A DNA stretch of 64,000 bases from Aquirufa aurantiipilula (GTDB lineage: Bacteria > Bacteroidota > Bacteroidia > Cytophagales > Spirosomataceae). Location: positions 1 to 64,000 of the forward strand of contig NZ_JAANOG010000010.1 of the NCBI RefSeq assembly GCF_019923745.1. The letters are read 5' to 3'. This document shows, piece by piece, positions 35,157 to 43,925 of this stretch. The notes under the pieces are model-generated. The model was not told the origin of the DNA. It searched no databases and worked only from the letters and a program-made list of their open reading frames with translations. The translations under genes and the position numbers were made by a program. Each line of letters opens with the position of its first letter. Position 1 is the stretch's first letter.

Positions 35157-36425
35157 ATGCTGGACCGCTCCACTCCTCCTCCTGCCTATCCTATTGAATT
35201 AGTGAAATTTCCTACTGTAGATGTATTTCATCTAAGTAATGGAATTCCTGTATATTCCATTAATCTTGGTGAGCAGCCTGTATTCAAATTGGAAATTATC
35301 AGTCCAGCTGGAGCCAAATCGGGTGAAAAGGCTGGTCTAGCTAATATGGCGGCCAATCTCATGAGAAGGGGTACTCAATCGCACTCAGCACAAGTAATAC
35401 ATGAAGCATTTGACTTTTTAGGTGCATTTTGGGATATTCAAGCGAATCTGGATAACGCAACTTTTTCTGTATACGGATTAAACAAGCACTTTGAGTCACT
35501 CATTCCTTGGGTTGCGGAGATTATGAAAGAAGCCTCTTTTAGTCAAGAGGAATATGAGAAAGAAATCGCCATTGAAATACAAAAAAATAAACTTAATTGG
35601 CAAAAAACTTCCTTTGCAGCAAGCCAATTATTCCGCGGTCAAATCTTTGGTAATCATGTCTATGGGCGCTATTCTTCTCCTGAAAGTTTAGCCGATTTGA
35701 GCCGAAATGATTTATTTGATTTTTACACTTCCACTTGGGTAAATGTCAAACCAATTATATTCCTTTCTGGAAAAATTTCAGACCAGCAATTACAGTTATT
35801 AGACCGATTTATTGGTCAATTAAGCTTTGAAGCGTCTTGGCCAGGTAATCTACCGATTGTATCTCCTCAAGCTGTTCAAATCGAGCATGATCGTCGAGAA
35901 GGTGCCTTACAAACTTCCATACGGGCAGGGAAACTAGCCATTGGAAGAAACCACCCTGACTATTTTAAATTCAGCATTTTAAATACCATCTTGGGCGGTT
36001 ATTTTGGATCAAGACTCCAAAATAACATACGTGAAGATAAAGGATTCACTTATGGTATTTCATCCTCCATCGTTCCACTACAAGAGTCCGCTTACTGGGT
36101 TACAGGGACAGATGTGAATGGGGAAAATAGCGAACAGACTTTAGAAGAAATCAAGAAGGAAATCAGAATATTACAAAATGAATTGGTTTCTGAAGAAGAG
36201 TTAGAATTAGTCAAAAACTATTTGATGGGAAGTTTCACGGGAGAACTCACCCAAGCCTTTGACATCGCTGAAAAAATTAAGGTTATACAGTTAGAAAACC
36301 TAGCCCCTGATTTCTATGATCAATTTCAAAAGCAGATTATTCAATGCCAAGCTCAAGAACTGCGCGAGATAGCGAATCAGTACTTGAACTTGGATGAATT
36401 ACATGTGGTGATGGTTGGCGCTTAA
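35157..36425 (+). CDS. M16-family peptidase homologue lacking zinc ligands
   Basis: 422 residues with the M16B fold (LSNGIPVYSINLGEQPVFKL; GGYFGSRLQNNIREDKGFTY). In active members a zinc motif HxxEH follows the GLA- turn; here the matching stretch at 63-67 is NMAAN, so no zinc can be held there. The C-terminal Arg/Tyr region that binds substrate in M16 partners is kept. By analogy with mitochondrial processing peptidase alpha, it may pair with an active M16 protein encoded elsewhere. It has no signal peptide that I can see. Its stop overlaps that of the convergent kinase gene (TTAA, 36422-36425). Confidence 0.85.
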   Translation: MLDRSTPPPAYPIELVKFPTVDVFHLSNGIPVYSINLGEQPVFKLEIISPAGAKSGEKAGLANMAANLMRRGTQSHSAQVIHEAFDFLGAFWDIQANLDNATFSVYGLNKHFESLIPWVAEIMKEASFSQEEYEKEIAIEIQKNKLNWQKTSFAASQLFRGQIFGNHVYGRYSSPESLADLSRNDLFDFYTSTWVNVKPIIFLSGKISDQQLQLLDRFIGQLSFEASWPGNLPIVSPQAVQIEHDRREGALQTSIRAGKLAIGRNHPDYFKFSILNTILGGYFGSRLQNNIREDKGFTYGISSSIVPLQESAYWVTGTDVNGENSEQTLEEIKKEIRILQNELVSEEELELVKNYLMGSFTGELTQAFDIAEKIKVIQLENLAPDFYDQFQKQIIQCQAQELREIANQYLNLDELHVVMVGA

Positions 36426-37330
36426 AATCTAGCCAATTCTCTAAACTCATTTACGCGAGATTCCAAGTCAGCAGGACTAATCTCAAATAAACGTTCTGTA
36501 CCGAATTTCTCCACACAGAAAGAAGCCATGGCAGAACCATAAACTATGGCTTGGCGCATGCTATCAAAAGAAACATCATCCTTTTGAGCTAAGTAACCAA
36601 TAAATCCACCTACGAATGTATCACCAGCACCTGTTGGATCAAATACTTCCTCCAATGGTAAAGCTGGGCAATAAAACATCTTATCTTCTTGAAATAACAA
36701 TGCTCCGTGCTCTCCTTTTTTAATAATCAACGTTTTCGGCCCCATAGCCATGATCATCTTAGCTGCAATTCTCAAAGAATATTGCTCAGATAATTGACGT
36801 GCCTCTTCATCATTGATACATAACACGTCAACCATTTTCAGTACACGTTTCAAATCGTCCATTGCTACATTCATCCAAAAATTCATCGTATCCATGACAA
36901 TTAATTTTGGACGTTTGTTTAAACCTTGAATAGCGTCTATTTGTACCTGAGGAGTTAAATTACCCAACATTAAATAATCACAATCTTGATAAGCAGCAGG
37001 AATAGCAGGTTGAAAATCGGCCAATACATTTAGGTCAGTTACCAAAGTATCCCGCGTATTCATATTGTTATGGTACTTACCTGCCCAAAAGAATGTCTTT
37101 TCACCTTCTTTGATCTGCAAACCAGTCAAATCGATGCCTTTCTCTTCCAATGTTTCCATGTATTCTTTTGGGAAATCATCTCCGACCACTGCTACCACAT
37201 TCACTTTAGGTAAGAAGAATGCTGCTGATAAACTAATGTAAGTACAAGATCCACCGATAATTTTATCCGTTTTTCCGTAAGGGGTTTCCAGGGCATCAAA
37301 AGCCACTGTTCCAATTGATAATAAGCTCAT
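36422..37330 (-). CDS. PfkB-family sugar or nucleoside kinase
   Basis: 302 residues, ribokinase fold. The start MSLLSIGTVAFDALETPYGK, a GGSCTYISLSAA substrate loop and the catalytic/anion-hole motif DPTGAGDTFVGGFIGY are present. The enzyme should phosphorylate a sugar or nucleoside hydroxyl with ATP; related Bacteroidota genes are often just called PfkB kinases. It follows the GNAT-like gene by 10 bp on the same strand. Substrate unknown. Confidence 0.88.
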   Translation of the reverse strand: MSLLSIGTVAFDALETPYGKTDKIIGGSCTYISLSAAFFLPKVNVVAVVGDDFPKEYMETLEEKGIDLTGLQIKEGEKTFFWAGKYHNNMNTRDTLVTDLNVLADFQPAIPAAYQDCDYLMLGNLTPQVQIDAIQGLNKRPKLIVMDTMNFWMNVAMDDLKRVLKMVDVLCINDEEARQLSEQYSLRIAAKMIMAMGPKTLIIKKGEHGALLFQEDKMFYCPALPLEEVFDPTGAGDTFVGGFIGYLAQKDDVSFDSMRQAIVYGSAMASFCVEKFGTERLFEISPADLESRVNEFRELARF

Positions 37331-37340
37331 TTTAAATTAT

Positions 37341-38519
37341 TTAGCCTACTTTAGGACAACGACTAAAGGGCTGGTTTGGATTAAATAAATAACGATAAGT
37401 AATGTATGTTTTATCGATGGTGGCTCCTAACTGAGAGACAAATCGAAGCATTTTGGGATTGAAGTCGCCCACCCAGTTCATATCCATGGTTTCATATGGA
37501 TAAAAAGGATTATCTCGGGCCGCTTGGCGGAATCGAAGGGCTATAGCAGACTCAACGCCCTTGCCTTGGTGTTCTGGTACTACTCCAAAAATTACACCGC
37601 AGCAACGAGTCAAAGCTCCTTTCCATTTCAAGAGTAAAAATTTGATCATTCCCCAAACATTCATTTTTCCATTTAAATGTTTGACAATTTGATTCAAATC
37701 CGGAATAACAATAAAAAAGGCTACGGGATCTCCCTCTGAGGTGTAGGCGAACCACAGCAATTGCTCATCAATGATGGGCTTCATTTTCTTGACTAACTTT
37801 TGCGCTTGTTCTGAGCTCATGGCGGTAACACCAGGGAATTTAGCCCAAGCCGCATTAAATATTACTTTAAAATCTTCTGCATATTTACTTAAATCAGCCT
37901 TCTCAATATGCTGAAATACGTAGTTCGGATTCTGATAAATTCTTTGTGCTTTTTCTTCAATGGATGGAGCTACATTTGCTGCAGAAACGGGAGAAACAAA
38001 CACATACTGTTGAAAATAGTCTTTAAATCCATAGTGCTCAAAAAAGGAAATATAATACTCTTTGGTCCAAGGCATTTTATACGTTGGCTCAAATTCCCAA
38101 CCTTTCACCATCAAACCCCAAAAACTATCTCGCTCACCAAAATTAATTGGACCATCCATGGCTTCTAAACCCTTGGATTTCAACCATTCTGCACAAGCAT
38201 CAAATAATATAAAAGCAGCCTTTTCATCTTCAATGCATTCAAAAAAGCCCATACCTCCAGCAGCTATTTCACCTTCTTTGCTTGGTTTTCCATCATAAAA
38301 TGCAGCCACTCGACCAATGATTTGATTTTCTTCATTGAATAACATCCAACGAATCGCATCCCCATGCTTAAAATGAGGATTTTTTTTAGGATCAAATATG
38401 GACTCTATATCCGAATCCAAAGGCCGAATCCAATTAGCATCGTTTGCGTATAAGCTAACAGGAAAGGTTAAAAAAGCTTTTTTTAATTGGCTATCTTCAG
38501 CTACTTCGCGTAAATACAT
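37341..38519 (-). CDS. GNAT-fold acetyltransferase-like protein
   Basis: 392 residues, probably two GNAT-like halves: an N-terminal one with IGRVAAFYDGKPSKEGEIAAG and GPINFGERDSFWGLMVKGW, and a C-terminal one with AYTSEGDPVAFFIVIPDLNQ, GVIFGVVPEHQGKGVESAIA (a Q-G-K-G acetyl-CoA-like loop) and MDMNWVGDFNPKMLRFV. Proteins of this size and layout are widespread in Bacteroidota, with unknown substrates. A -7-like TATCTTTG lies at 38558-38551. The kinase follows 10 bp downstream. Confidence 0.72.
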   Translation of the reverse strand: MYLREVAEDSQLKKAFLTFPVSLYANDANWIRPLDSDIESIFDPKKNPHFKHGDAIRWMLFNEENQIIGRVAAFYDGKPSKEGEIAAGGMGFFECIEDEKAAFILFDACAEWLKSKGLEAMDGPINFGERDSFWGLMVKGWEFEPTYKMPWTKEYYISFFEHYGFKDYFQQYVFVSPVSAANVAPSIEEKAQRIYQNPNYVFQHIEKADLSKYAEDFKVIFNAAWAKFPGVTAMSSEQAQKLVKKMKPIIDEQLLWFAYTSEGDPVAFFIVIPDLNQIVKHLNGKMNVWGMIKFLLLKWKGALTRCCGVIFGVVPEHQGKGVESAIALRFRQAARDNPFYPYETMDMNWVGDFNPKMLRFVSQLGATIDKTYITYRYLFNPNQPFSRCPKVG

Positions 38520-38550
38520 GCTGGGTTTGAAATGAAATGATACTATTCAA

Positions 38551-38558
38551 CAAAGATA
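38551..38558 (-). promoter_or_regulatory. candidate -7 element for the GNAT-pfkB pair
   Basis: Reads TATCTTTG on the minus strand, 32 bp upstream of the GNAT-like start codon; the -33 partner is unclear. Confidence 0.4.
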
Positions 38559-38613
38559 ATAGAATGAGACGAGCAATCCGCCCTAGTATAAAACATTCAA
38601 GCTTTATATATCG

Positions 38614-38645
38614 TTTGGTGGTTTAAAAGAATCAAAGTAATTTTA
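38614..38645 (+). promoter_or_regulatory. candidate cysS promoter
   Basis: TTTG (38614-38617), a 20-bp spacer and TAATTTTA (38638-38645), which departs from TAnnTTTG only at the last base. The start codon is 42 bp downstream. Confidence 0.45.
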
Positions 38646-38686
38646 GTTCTTTTATAAATAGCCGCTCCGAAAGGGAAAATTAGACC

Positions 38687-40180
38687 ATGCAAGCCTTAAA
38701 ATTATATAATACACTCAGTAGAGAAAAAGAATTATTCACGGCCATCAATGCTCCACATGTAGGATTATATGTGTGTGGACCTACGGTCTATAATTATGTC
38801 CACCTGGGTAATTTAAGGACTTTCACTTCATTTGACATTTTACACCGCTATTTACGCCACATTGGCTACCAAGTACGCTATGTCAGAAATATCACCGATG
38901 TGGGACACTTAGTGGGCGATGGGGATGAAGGAGAAGATAAAATCGGAAAAATGGCCAAGCTAGAAAAGCTTGAGCCCATGGAAATTGTACATCGTTACAC
39001 ACAAAATTTCCACCAGGTATTAGAACAATTCAATTTACTTCCTCCTAGTATTGAACCGACGGCTACAGGACACATCATGGAGCAAATTGAAACCACTAAA
39101 ATACTTCTGGACAAAGGTTTAGCTTACGAATCCAATGGCTCAGTCTATTTTGACATAGAAACGTATAATAAACAAGGAGGCGATTACGGAAAACTTTCTG
39201 GTCGTGTTTTGGAAGATTTATTAACAGAAACTCGCGATTTAGATGGAGTAGGTGAAAAAAGGAATCCTTTGGATTTTGCCCTATGGAAAAAAGCTGCGCC
39301 AGAGCATTTGATGCATTGGCCATCACCTTGGGGAGAAGGTTTCCCTGGATGGCATTTGGAATGTACATGCATGAGCCACAAATATTTAGGAGATACATTT
39401 GATATTCATGGTGGTGGAATGGATTTAAAATTCCCTCATCATGAATGTGAAATAGCTCAAGCCAAAGCCACTTATGGAAAAGCCCCTGTTCGTTATTGGA
39501 TGCATACCAATATGCTAACGGTGAATGGGCAAAAAATGAGTAAATCATTAGGCAACTCCTTTTTGCCTTCTGAATTATTTAGTGGGAATCACCCATTATT
39601 GGATCAAGCTTACAGCCCTATGACAGTTCGCTTTTTCATGTTGCAATCACAGTATAGAAGTACCTTAGACTTTTCTAACGACGCATTAAAGGCAGCTCAA
39701 AAAGGATATAAGCGTATTGCTAATGGACTTCGCATTGTGAAAAACATGTCTTTCCCAGCTAATGCCAATCATGAAGCTATAGAGGCTAAACATGGGGAAG
39801 AAATCGAAGCAGCTGTTCAAGGATGTTACGATGGAATGAACGATGATTTAAATACAGCAGTAACTATAGCTCATTTATTCACGTTGTTGAAGAAAATTAA
39901 TCAGTTGTATACGGGTCAAGTTTCCTTGGAGTCCATCGGTGAAAAGTCTTTTGATTTATTAAAAACTAGCTATATTTCATTCTTAGAAAATATATTAGGC
40001 ATTAAAGAAGAACTTCCTGATCATTGGGAAAGTATGATTCAAGGCTTATTACAATTGTATGCTGAATTCAAACAAAGTAAGCAATACGATAAAGTGGATG
40101 AAATTAGGGCTACTTTCAAATCCATGGGATTACTCATTAAAGACATGAAAACCTCCATAGATTGGGGTTACGAAGAATAA
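38687..40180 (+). CDS. cysS: cysteinyl-tRNA synthetase
   Basis: 497 residues, class I synthetase charging tRNA-Cys. The HIGH motif appears as YVHLGNLRTF and the KMSKS loop is intact (GQKMSKSLGNS). The zinc site that selects cysteine is visible as YVCGPTVYN, WHLECTCMS and HHECEIAQA. Full length. It is followed 4 bp later by the first rhomboid gene, so they may be co-transcribed. Confidence 0.97.
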   Translation: MQALKLYNTLSREKELFTAINAPHVGLYVCGPTVYNYVHLGNLRTFTSFDILHRYLRHIGYQVRYVRNITDVGHLVGDGDEGEDKIGKMAKLEKLEPMEIVHRYTQNFHQVLEQFNLLPPSIEPTATGHIMEQIETTKILLDKGLAYESNGSVYFDIETYNKQGGDYGKLSGRVLEDLLTETRDLDGVGEKRNPLDFALWKKAAPEHLMHWPSPWGEGFPGWHLECTCMSHKYLGDTFDIHGGGMDLKFPHHECEIAQAKATYGKAPVRYWMHTNMLTVNGQKMSKSLGNSFLPSELFSGNHPLLDQAYSPMTVRFFMLQSQYRSTLDFSNDALKAAQKGYKRIANGLRIVKNMSFPANANHEAIEAKHGEEIEAAVQGCYDGMNDDLNTAVTIAHLFTLLKKINQLYTGQVSLESIGEKSFDLLKTSYISFLENILGIKEELPDHWESMIQGLLQLYAEFKQSKQYDKVDEIRATFKSMGLLIKDMKTSIDWGYEE

Positions 40181-40184
40181 GAAA

Positions 40185-40925
40185 ATGCTACAAAACTTAA
40201 CACCTACAGTTCGTACTTTATTATTAATTAATGTGGGGCTTTACTTGATCAAGGGCTTTGGCTTTCCTCAAGAACTGCTCACATTACATTATTTTGGAGC
40301 CAGCGATTTTCGTTTTTTCCAAGTGGTTAGCTATATGTTTGTACATGCCAGTTTCATGCACCTATTAGGTAATATGTTCGGGTTGTATATGTTTGGCTCA
40401 CTTTTAGAACGCATTTGGGGAGCTCAGCGCTTTCTTTTCTTTTACTTTTTTTGCGGAATTGGGGCAGGTCTATTGTATATGGGCATCCAACATTTCATTG
40501 ATTTCGCAGAAATAAGAAGGGCAACTGAACTCGTTTTATCAAACCCAAATTCGGATAACTTGATTGATTACGCCCAACATTATGGAGTTATATCCGCTCC
40601 AGGTGGACAAATAAATATCAATTGGGTAATATCCAATTATGAAGCACTCATCAACATGGGTGCATTGGGAGGAGCTTCTGGAGCCATTTTTGGAATCATC
40701 ATGGCCTTTGGTTATTTATTCCCAAATTCAGAAATGTTTTTATTTCCTTTCCCAATACCCATCAAGGCCAAATATTTCGTAACCTTTTATGGCCTATATG
40801 AACTGTATGCGGGTATTCAGCAAAGTCAAGGGGATAATGTAGCCCACTTTGCTCACATTGGAGGAATGATTTTCGCCGTGATTCTTTTGAAGGTTTGGAA
40901 AACACAAAGAAACAATTTCTATTGA
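40185..40925 (+). CDS. rhomboid-family intramembrane serine protease (first of two)
   Basis: 246 residues with about six membrane segments. HASFMHLLGNMFGLYMFG is the conserved helix 2 region; the catalytic Ser165 sits in GGASGAIFG and His224 in HFAHIGGM. An insertion of about 60 residues (about 105-160) between the early helices and the catalytic serine is larger than in minimal rhomboids. It cuts membrane proteins within the bilayer; its substrates are unknown. It starts 4 bp after cysS and ends 1 bp before a second rhomboid. Confidence 0.92.
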   Translation: MLQNLTPTVRTLLLINVGLYLIKGFGFPQELLTLHYFGASDFRFFQVVSYMFVHASFMHLLGNMFGLYMFGSLLERIWGAQRFLFFYFFCGIGAGLLYMGIQHFIDFAEIRRATELVLSNPNSDNLIDYAQHYGVISAPGGQININWVISNYEALINMGALGGASGAIFGIIMAFGYLFPNSEMFLFPFPIPIKAKYFVTFYGLYELYAGIQQSQGDNVAHFAHIGGMIFAVILLKVWKTQRNNFY

Positions 40926-40926
40926 G

Positions 40927-41790
40927 ATGAAAAGTATTTGGCAGGACATTAAGCTCGTCATTCAAAACCCTGAAAATGGGTTGTGGCGACTTATATTAGC
41001 CAATGTCTTTGTATTTGTTGTTATTTCATTGAGCCATGTGTTTTTATCTCTGGCAGGAAAGGAAGAGTGGTATAACCAGCTTTTAGAACAGATTGCTCTT
41101 TCATCTCAGCCCAAAGTAGTTTTATACAAACCTTGGACATTCTTTACCTATTTCTTTGCTCATTTTGAGATATTCCACTTAGTTTTTAACATGCTTTTCC
41201 TGTATTGGTTTGGCAGTATCATCCATAGTTTCGTCGGTCAAAAACGTCTGATACAATTGTATTTTTTAGGTGGTTTAGCAGGTGCTATTGCCTACATTCT
41301 GCTATTGAATAGTTTCTCCTATTTTGTCATGAAAGGACATATCTATCTCAATGGAGCCTCTGCTAGTGTTTTTGCAATTGTAGTAGGTGCTGCAACCTTA
41401 CAGCCTAATTATAAAGTACACTTACTGATCTTTGGTGAAGTCGCCATAAAATATGTTGCTGCATTTTATATTCTATGGTCTATGATTGAAACTACAGGGA
41501 TAAATGCGGGAGGCAATATCGCCCATTTGGGTGGAGCCTTATTAGGCTTTCTTTATGCATATTCTTATCAAAGAAGACAAGCGAGAAGGCCGGTCCCAGA
41601 AGAAAAAATTTATTCTTACTCCATGACTGTCCAGAAGAAAATACAAGATTTTGTTGAACAAAATGAGGCCGAAGAGATTGAAGAGGATGAATTAAACGCG
41701 ATTTTAGACAAAATTTCTACTTCAGGATATGAAAGTCTAAGCAAGCACGAAAAGAAACGATTGTTTAAAGCAAGTCAAAAAAATGACTAG
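40927..41790 (+). CDS. rhomboid-family intramembrane serine protease (second of two)
   Basis: 287 residues. HFEIFHLVFNMLFLYWFG is the helix 2 motif; the catalytic serine is Ser145 in NGASASVFA and the histidine His200 in NIAHLGGALLG. The residue after the catalytic Ser is Ala instead of the usual Gly. A charged C-terminal tail of about 70 residues (EAEEIEEDELNAILDKIST) is probably cytoplasmic. It lies 1 bp after the first rhomboid, so the two are surely co-transcribed, and may work as a pair. Confidence 0.9.
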   Translation: MKSIWQDIKLVIQNPENGLWRLILANVFVFVVISLSHVFLSLAGKEEWYNQLLEQIALSSQPKVVLYKPWTFFTYFFAHFEIFHLVFNMLFLYWFGSIIHSFVGQKRLIQLYFLGGLAGAIAYILLLNSFSYFVMKGHIYLNGASASVFAIVVGAATLQPNYKVHLLIFGEVAIKYVAAFYILWSMIETTGINAGGNIAHLGGALLGFLYAYSYQRRQARRPVPEEKIYSYSMTVQKKIQDFVEQNEAEEIEEDELNAILDKISTSGYESLSKHEKKRLFKASQKND

Positions 41791-41807
41791 TCAGCCGAAA
41801 ACATTTT

Positions 41808-41815
41808 TACCTTTG
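41808..41815 (+). promoter_or_regulatory. candidate dxs -7 element
   Basis: TACCTTTG, an exact -7 match, 44 bp upstream of the dxs start; no -33 TTTG at the expected distance. Confidence 0.45.
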
Positions 41816-41858
41816 TATTGTTAAACCAGAACCCTTCATCAAAATTTCCCACTCCACG

Positions 41859-43811
41859 ATGCAATTTCAAGCCGGACCTATCTTAAGCAAAATCCAATCC
41901 CCAGCGGATTTGCGGAAGTTGTCCCCTGCAGATTTACCTGCGGTTTGTCATGAATTGCGTCAATTTATCATTGATCATGTTTCAGTAAATGGTGGGCATT
42001 TTGGTGCATCTTTGGGAGTTACTGAATTAACCGTAGCCCTTCATTATGTATTCAATACTCCTGAAGATCAGCTTGTTTGGGATGTAGGCCACCAAGCTTA
42101 CGGACATAAAATTTTAACTGGCCGTCAGGATTCATTTCATACCAATCGATTATTAGGAGGTATCAGTGGCTTCCCAAAGCGCTCTGAGAGTGAATATGAT
42201 GCCTTTGGTGTAGGACATTCATCTACATCAATTTCTGCAGCTTTAGGTATGGCTGTGGCATCCAGATATAAGAAAGAATTTCACAAACAGCACATTGCCG
42301 TTATTGGAGATGGTTCCATGACAGCAGGTATGGCTTTTGAAGCCATGAATCATGCGGGAGATATTCCCAATAATATGCTGATTATCTTGAATGATAATTG
42401 CATGGCCATTGATCCCAATGTAGGTGCTTTAAAAGAATATTTAACAGACATTACTACTTCCCACACTTACAATCGGGTGAAAGATGATGTTTGGAATCTT
42501 TTGGGAAAGATGTCCAAGTTTGGCAAATCGGCCCAAGAGATTGTTTCAAAAATCGAAAACGGTTTAAAAGCGACCCTTCTCAAGCAAAGTAACCTTTTTG
42601 AATCTCTCAATTTAAGGTACTTTGGCCCTATTGACGGACATGATGTACAATATTTAACTACTGTGTTAAATGATTTAAAAGACATTCCAGGTCCTAAAAT
42701 TTTGCATTGTATTACCACCAAAGGGAAAGGCTATTCTTTGGCCGAGAAAGATCAAACCCTGTGGCATGCACCAGGTAAATTTGATAAAATCACGGGGGAG
42801 ATTCATAAAAAGACATTTGATAACCCACAACCTCCTAAATACCAAGAGGTTTTTGGACATACCATTTTAGAATTGGCAGAACAAAACCCCAAAATTATGG
42901 GAATTACTCCTGCCATGCCTTCAGGTTCATCCTTGAACATCATGATGCGAGCTATGCCTGATCGTGCTTTTGATGTGGGTATTGCAGAACAACATGCCGT
43001 TACTTTTTCAGCAGGAATGGCGACACAAGGTTTAACCGTTTTTTGCAATATCTATAGTTCTTTTATGCAAAGAGGCTACGACCAAGTGGTACACGATGTT
43101 TGTTTGCAAAAACTACCTGTCATCTTTTGTTTAGATCGAGCAGGTCTCGCAGGAGCAGATGGACCCACTCATCATGGTTTGTATGACTTGGCCTACATGC
43201 GTTGTATTCCGAACATGATTGTTGCCGCTCCTAAAAACGAGCAGGAACTTCGCAATATCATGTACACCGCTTCTTTGGATAAATTTAAAGAACATCAAAA
43301 AGCCATAACTATCCGATATCCAAGAGGAGCAGGCGTGATGCCTGTTTGGAGAACGGCATTTGAGGAAATTAAAATTGGTAAAGGCCAAAAAGTCTTAGAT
43401 GGAGAAGAAATTGCTATTTTAAGCATCGGTCATATTGGTAATGAAGCCGAATTAGCTTGCCAAAAAGCAAGGTCTTTGGGTATGAAACCTGCACTTTATG
43501 ACATGCGCTTTGTCAAACCATTGGATGAAGAGATGCTCCATGAAGTATTTTCTCAATATAATCAGATCATCACGGTAGAGGACGCATGCATTCAAGGTGG
43601 CTTTGGCTCTGCCGTTGCCGAATTCATGCTAGATCATGGGTACAACAAACCTATATTACGTTTAGGAGTTCCTGACGACATTATTGAACATGGCGAACCT
43701 CATGAACTATACCAATTGTGTGGAATAGATTCTGAGAATATTCTGAAAAAAATCGCCGATTTCTATCCAAAGAAAATCAAAACTGCCTCTCAGAAAGTAA
43801 ATCAAGACTAA
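41859..43811 (+). CDS. dxs: 1-deoxy-D-xylulose-5-phosphate synthase
   Basis: 650 residues, thiamine-diphosphate enzyme making DXP from pyruvate and glyceraldehyde 3-phosphate, the entry to the MEP pathway. Motifs are VWDVGHQAYGHKILTGR, the ThDP/Mg motif GDGSMTAGMAFEAMNHAG ending in ILNDN, AEQHAVTFSAGMA with the catalytic Glu, and DRAGLAGADGPTHHG. Full length. The last MEP enzyme, ispH, is about 23 kb away at 17905-19221. Confidence 0.97.
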   Translation: MQFQAGPILSKIQSPADLRKLSPADLPAVCHELRQFIIDHVSVNGGHFGASLGVTELTVALHYVFNTPEDQLVWDVGHQAYGHKILTGRQDSFHTNRLLGGISGFPKRSESEYDAFGVGHSSTSISAALGMAVASRYKKEFHKQHIAVIGDGSMTAGMAFEAMNHAGDIPNNMLIILNDNCMAIDPNVGALKEYLTDITTSHTYNRVKDDVWNLLGKMSKFGKSAQEIVSKIENGLKATLLKQSNLFESLNLRYFGPIDGHDVQYLTTVLNDLKDIPGPKILHCITTKGKGYSLAEKDQTLWHAPGKFDKITGEIHKKTFDNPQPPKYQEVFGHTILELAEQNPKIMGITPAMPSGSSLNIMMRAMPDRAFDVGIAEQHAVTFSAGMATQGLTVFCNIYSSFMQRGYDQVVHDVCLQKLPVIFCLDRAGLAGADGPTHHGLYDLAYMRCIPNMIVAAPKNEQELRNIMYTASLDKFKEHQKAITIRYPRGAGVMPVWRTAFEEIKIGKGQKVLDGEEIAILSIGHIGNEAELACQKARSLGMKPALYDMRFVKPLDEEMLHEVFSQYNQIITVEDACIQGGFGSAVAEFMLDHGYNKPILRLGVPDDIIEHGEPHELYQLCGIDSENILKKIADFYPKKIKTASQKVNQD

Positions 43812-43862
43812 GATTTCACGATTTCATTATCTTCAATTAGTACTTTTCTAAGAAATTATCCC

Positions 43863-43870
43863 TACCTTTG
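43863..43870 (+). promoter_or_regulatory. candidate typA -7 element
   Basis: TACCTTTG, an exact -7 match, 55 bp upstream of the typA start codon. The -33 region is AT-rich without a clean TTTG. Confidence 0.5.
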
Positions 43871-43925
43871 CACCTTAAATTTCCTCAGGCAGAGAGATTT
43901 GATTTCATCAAAGCGCCATTATTAT

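Noticed and set aside
39096-39548. 150-residue open frame antisense to cysS
   Set aside because: It lies wholly within a highly conserved synthetase and has no recognisable features.
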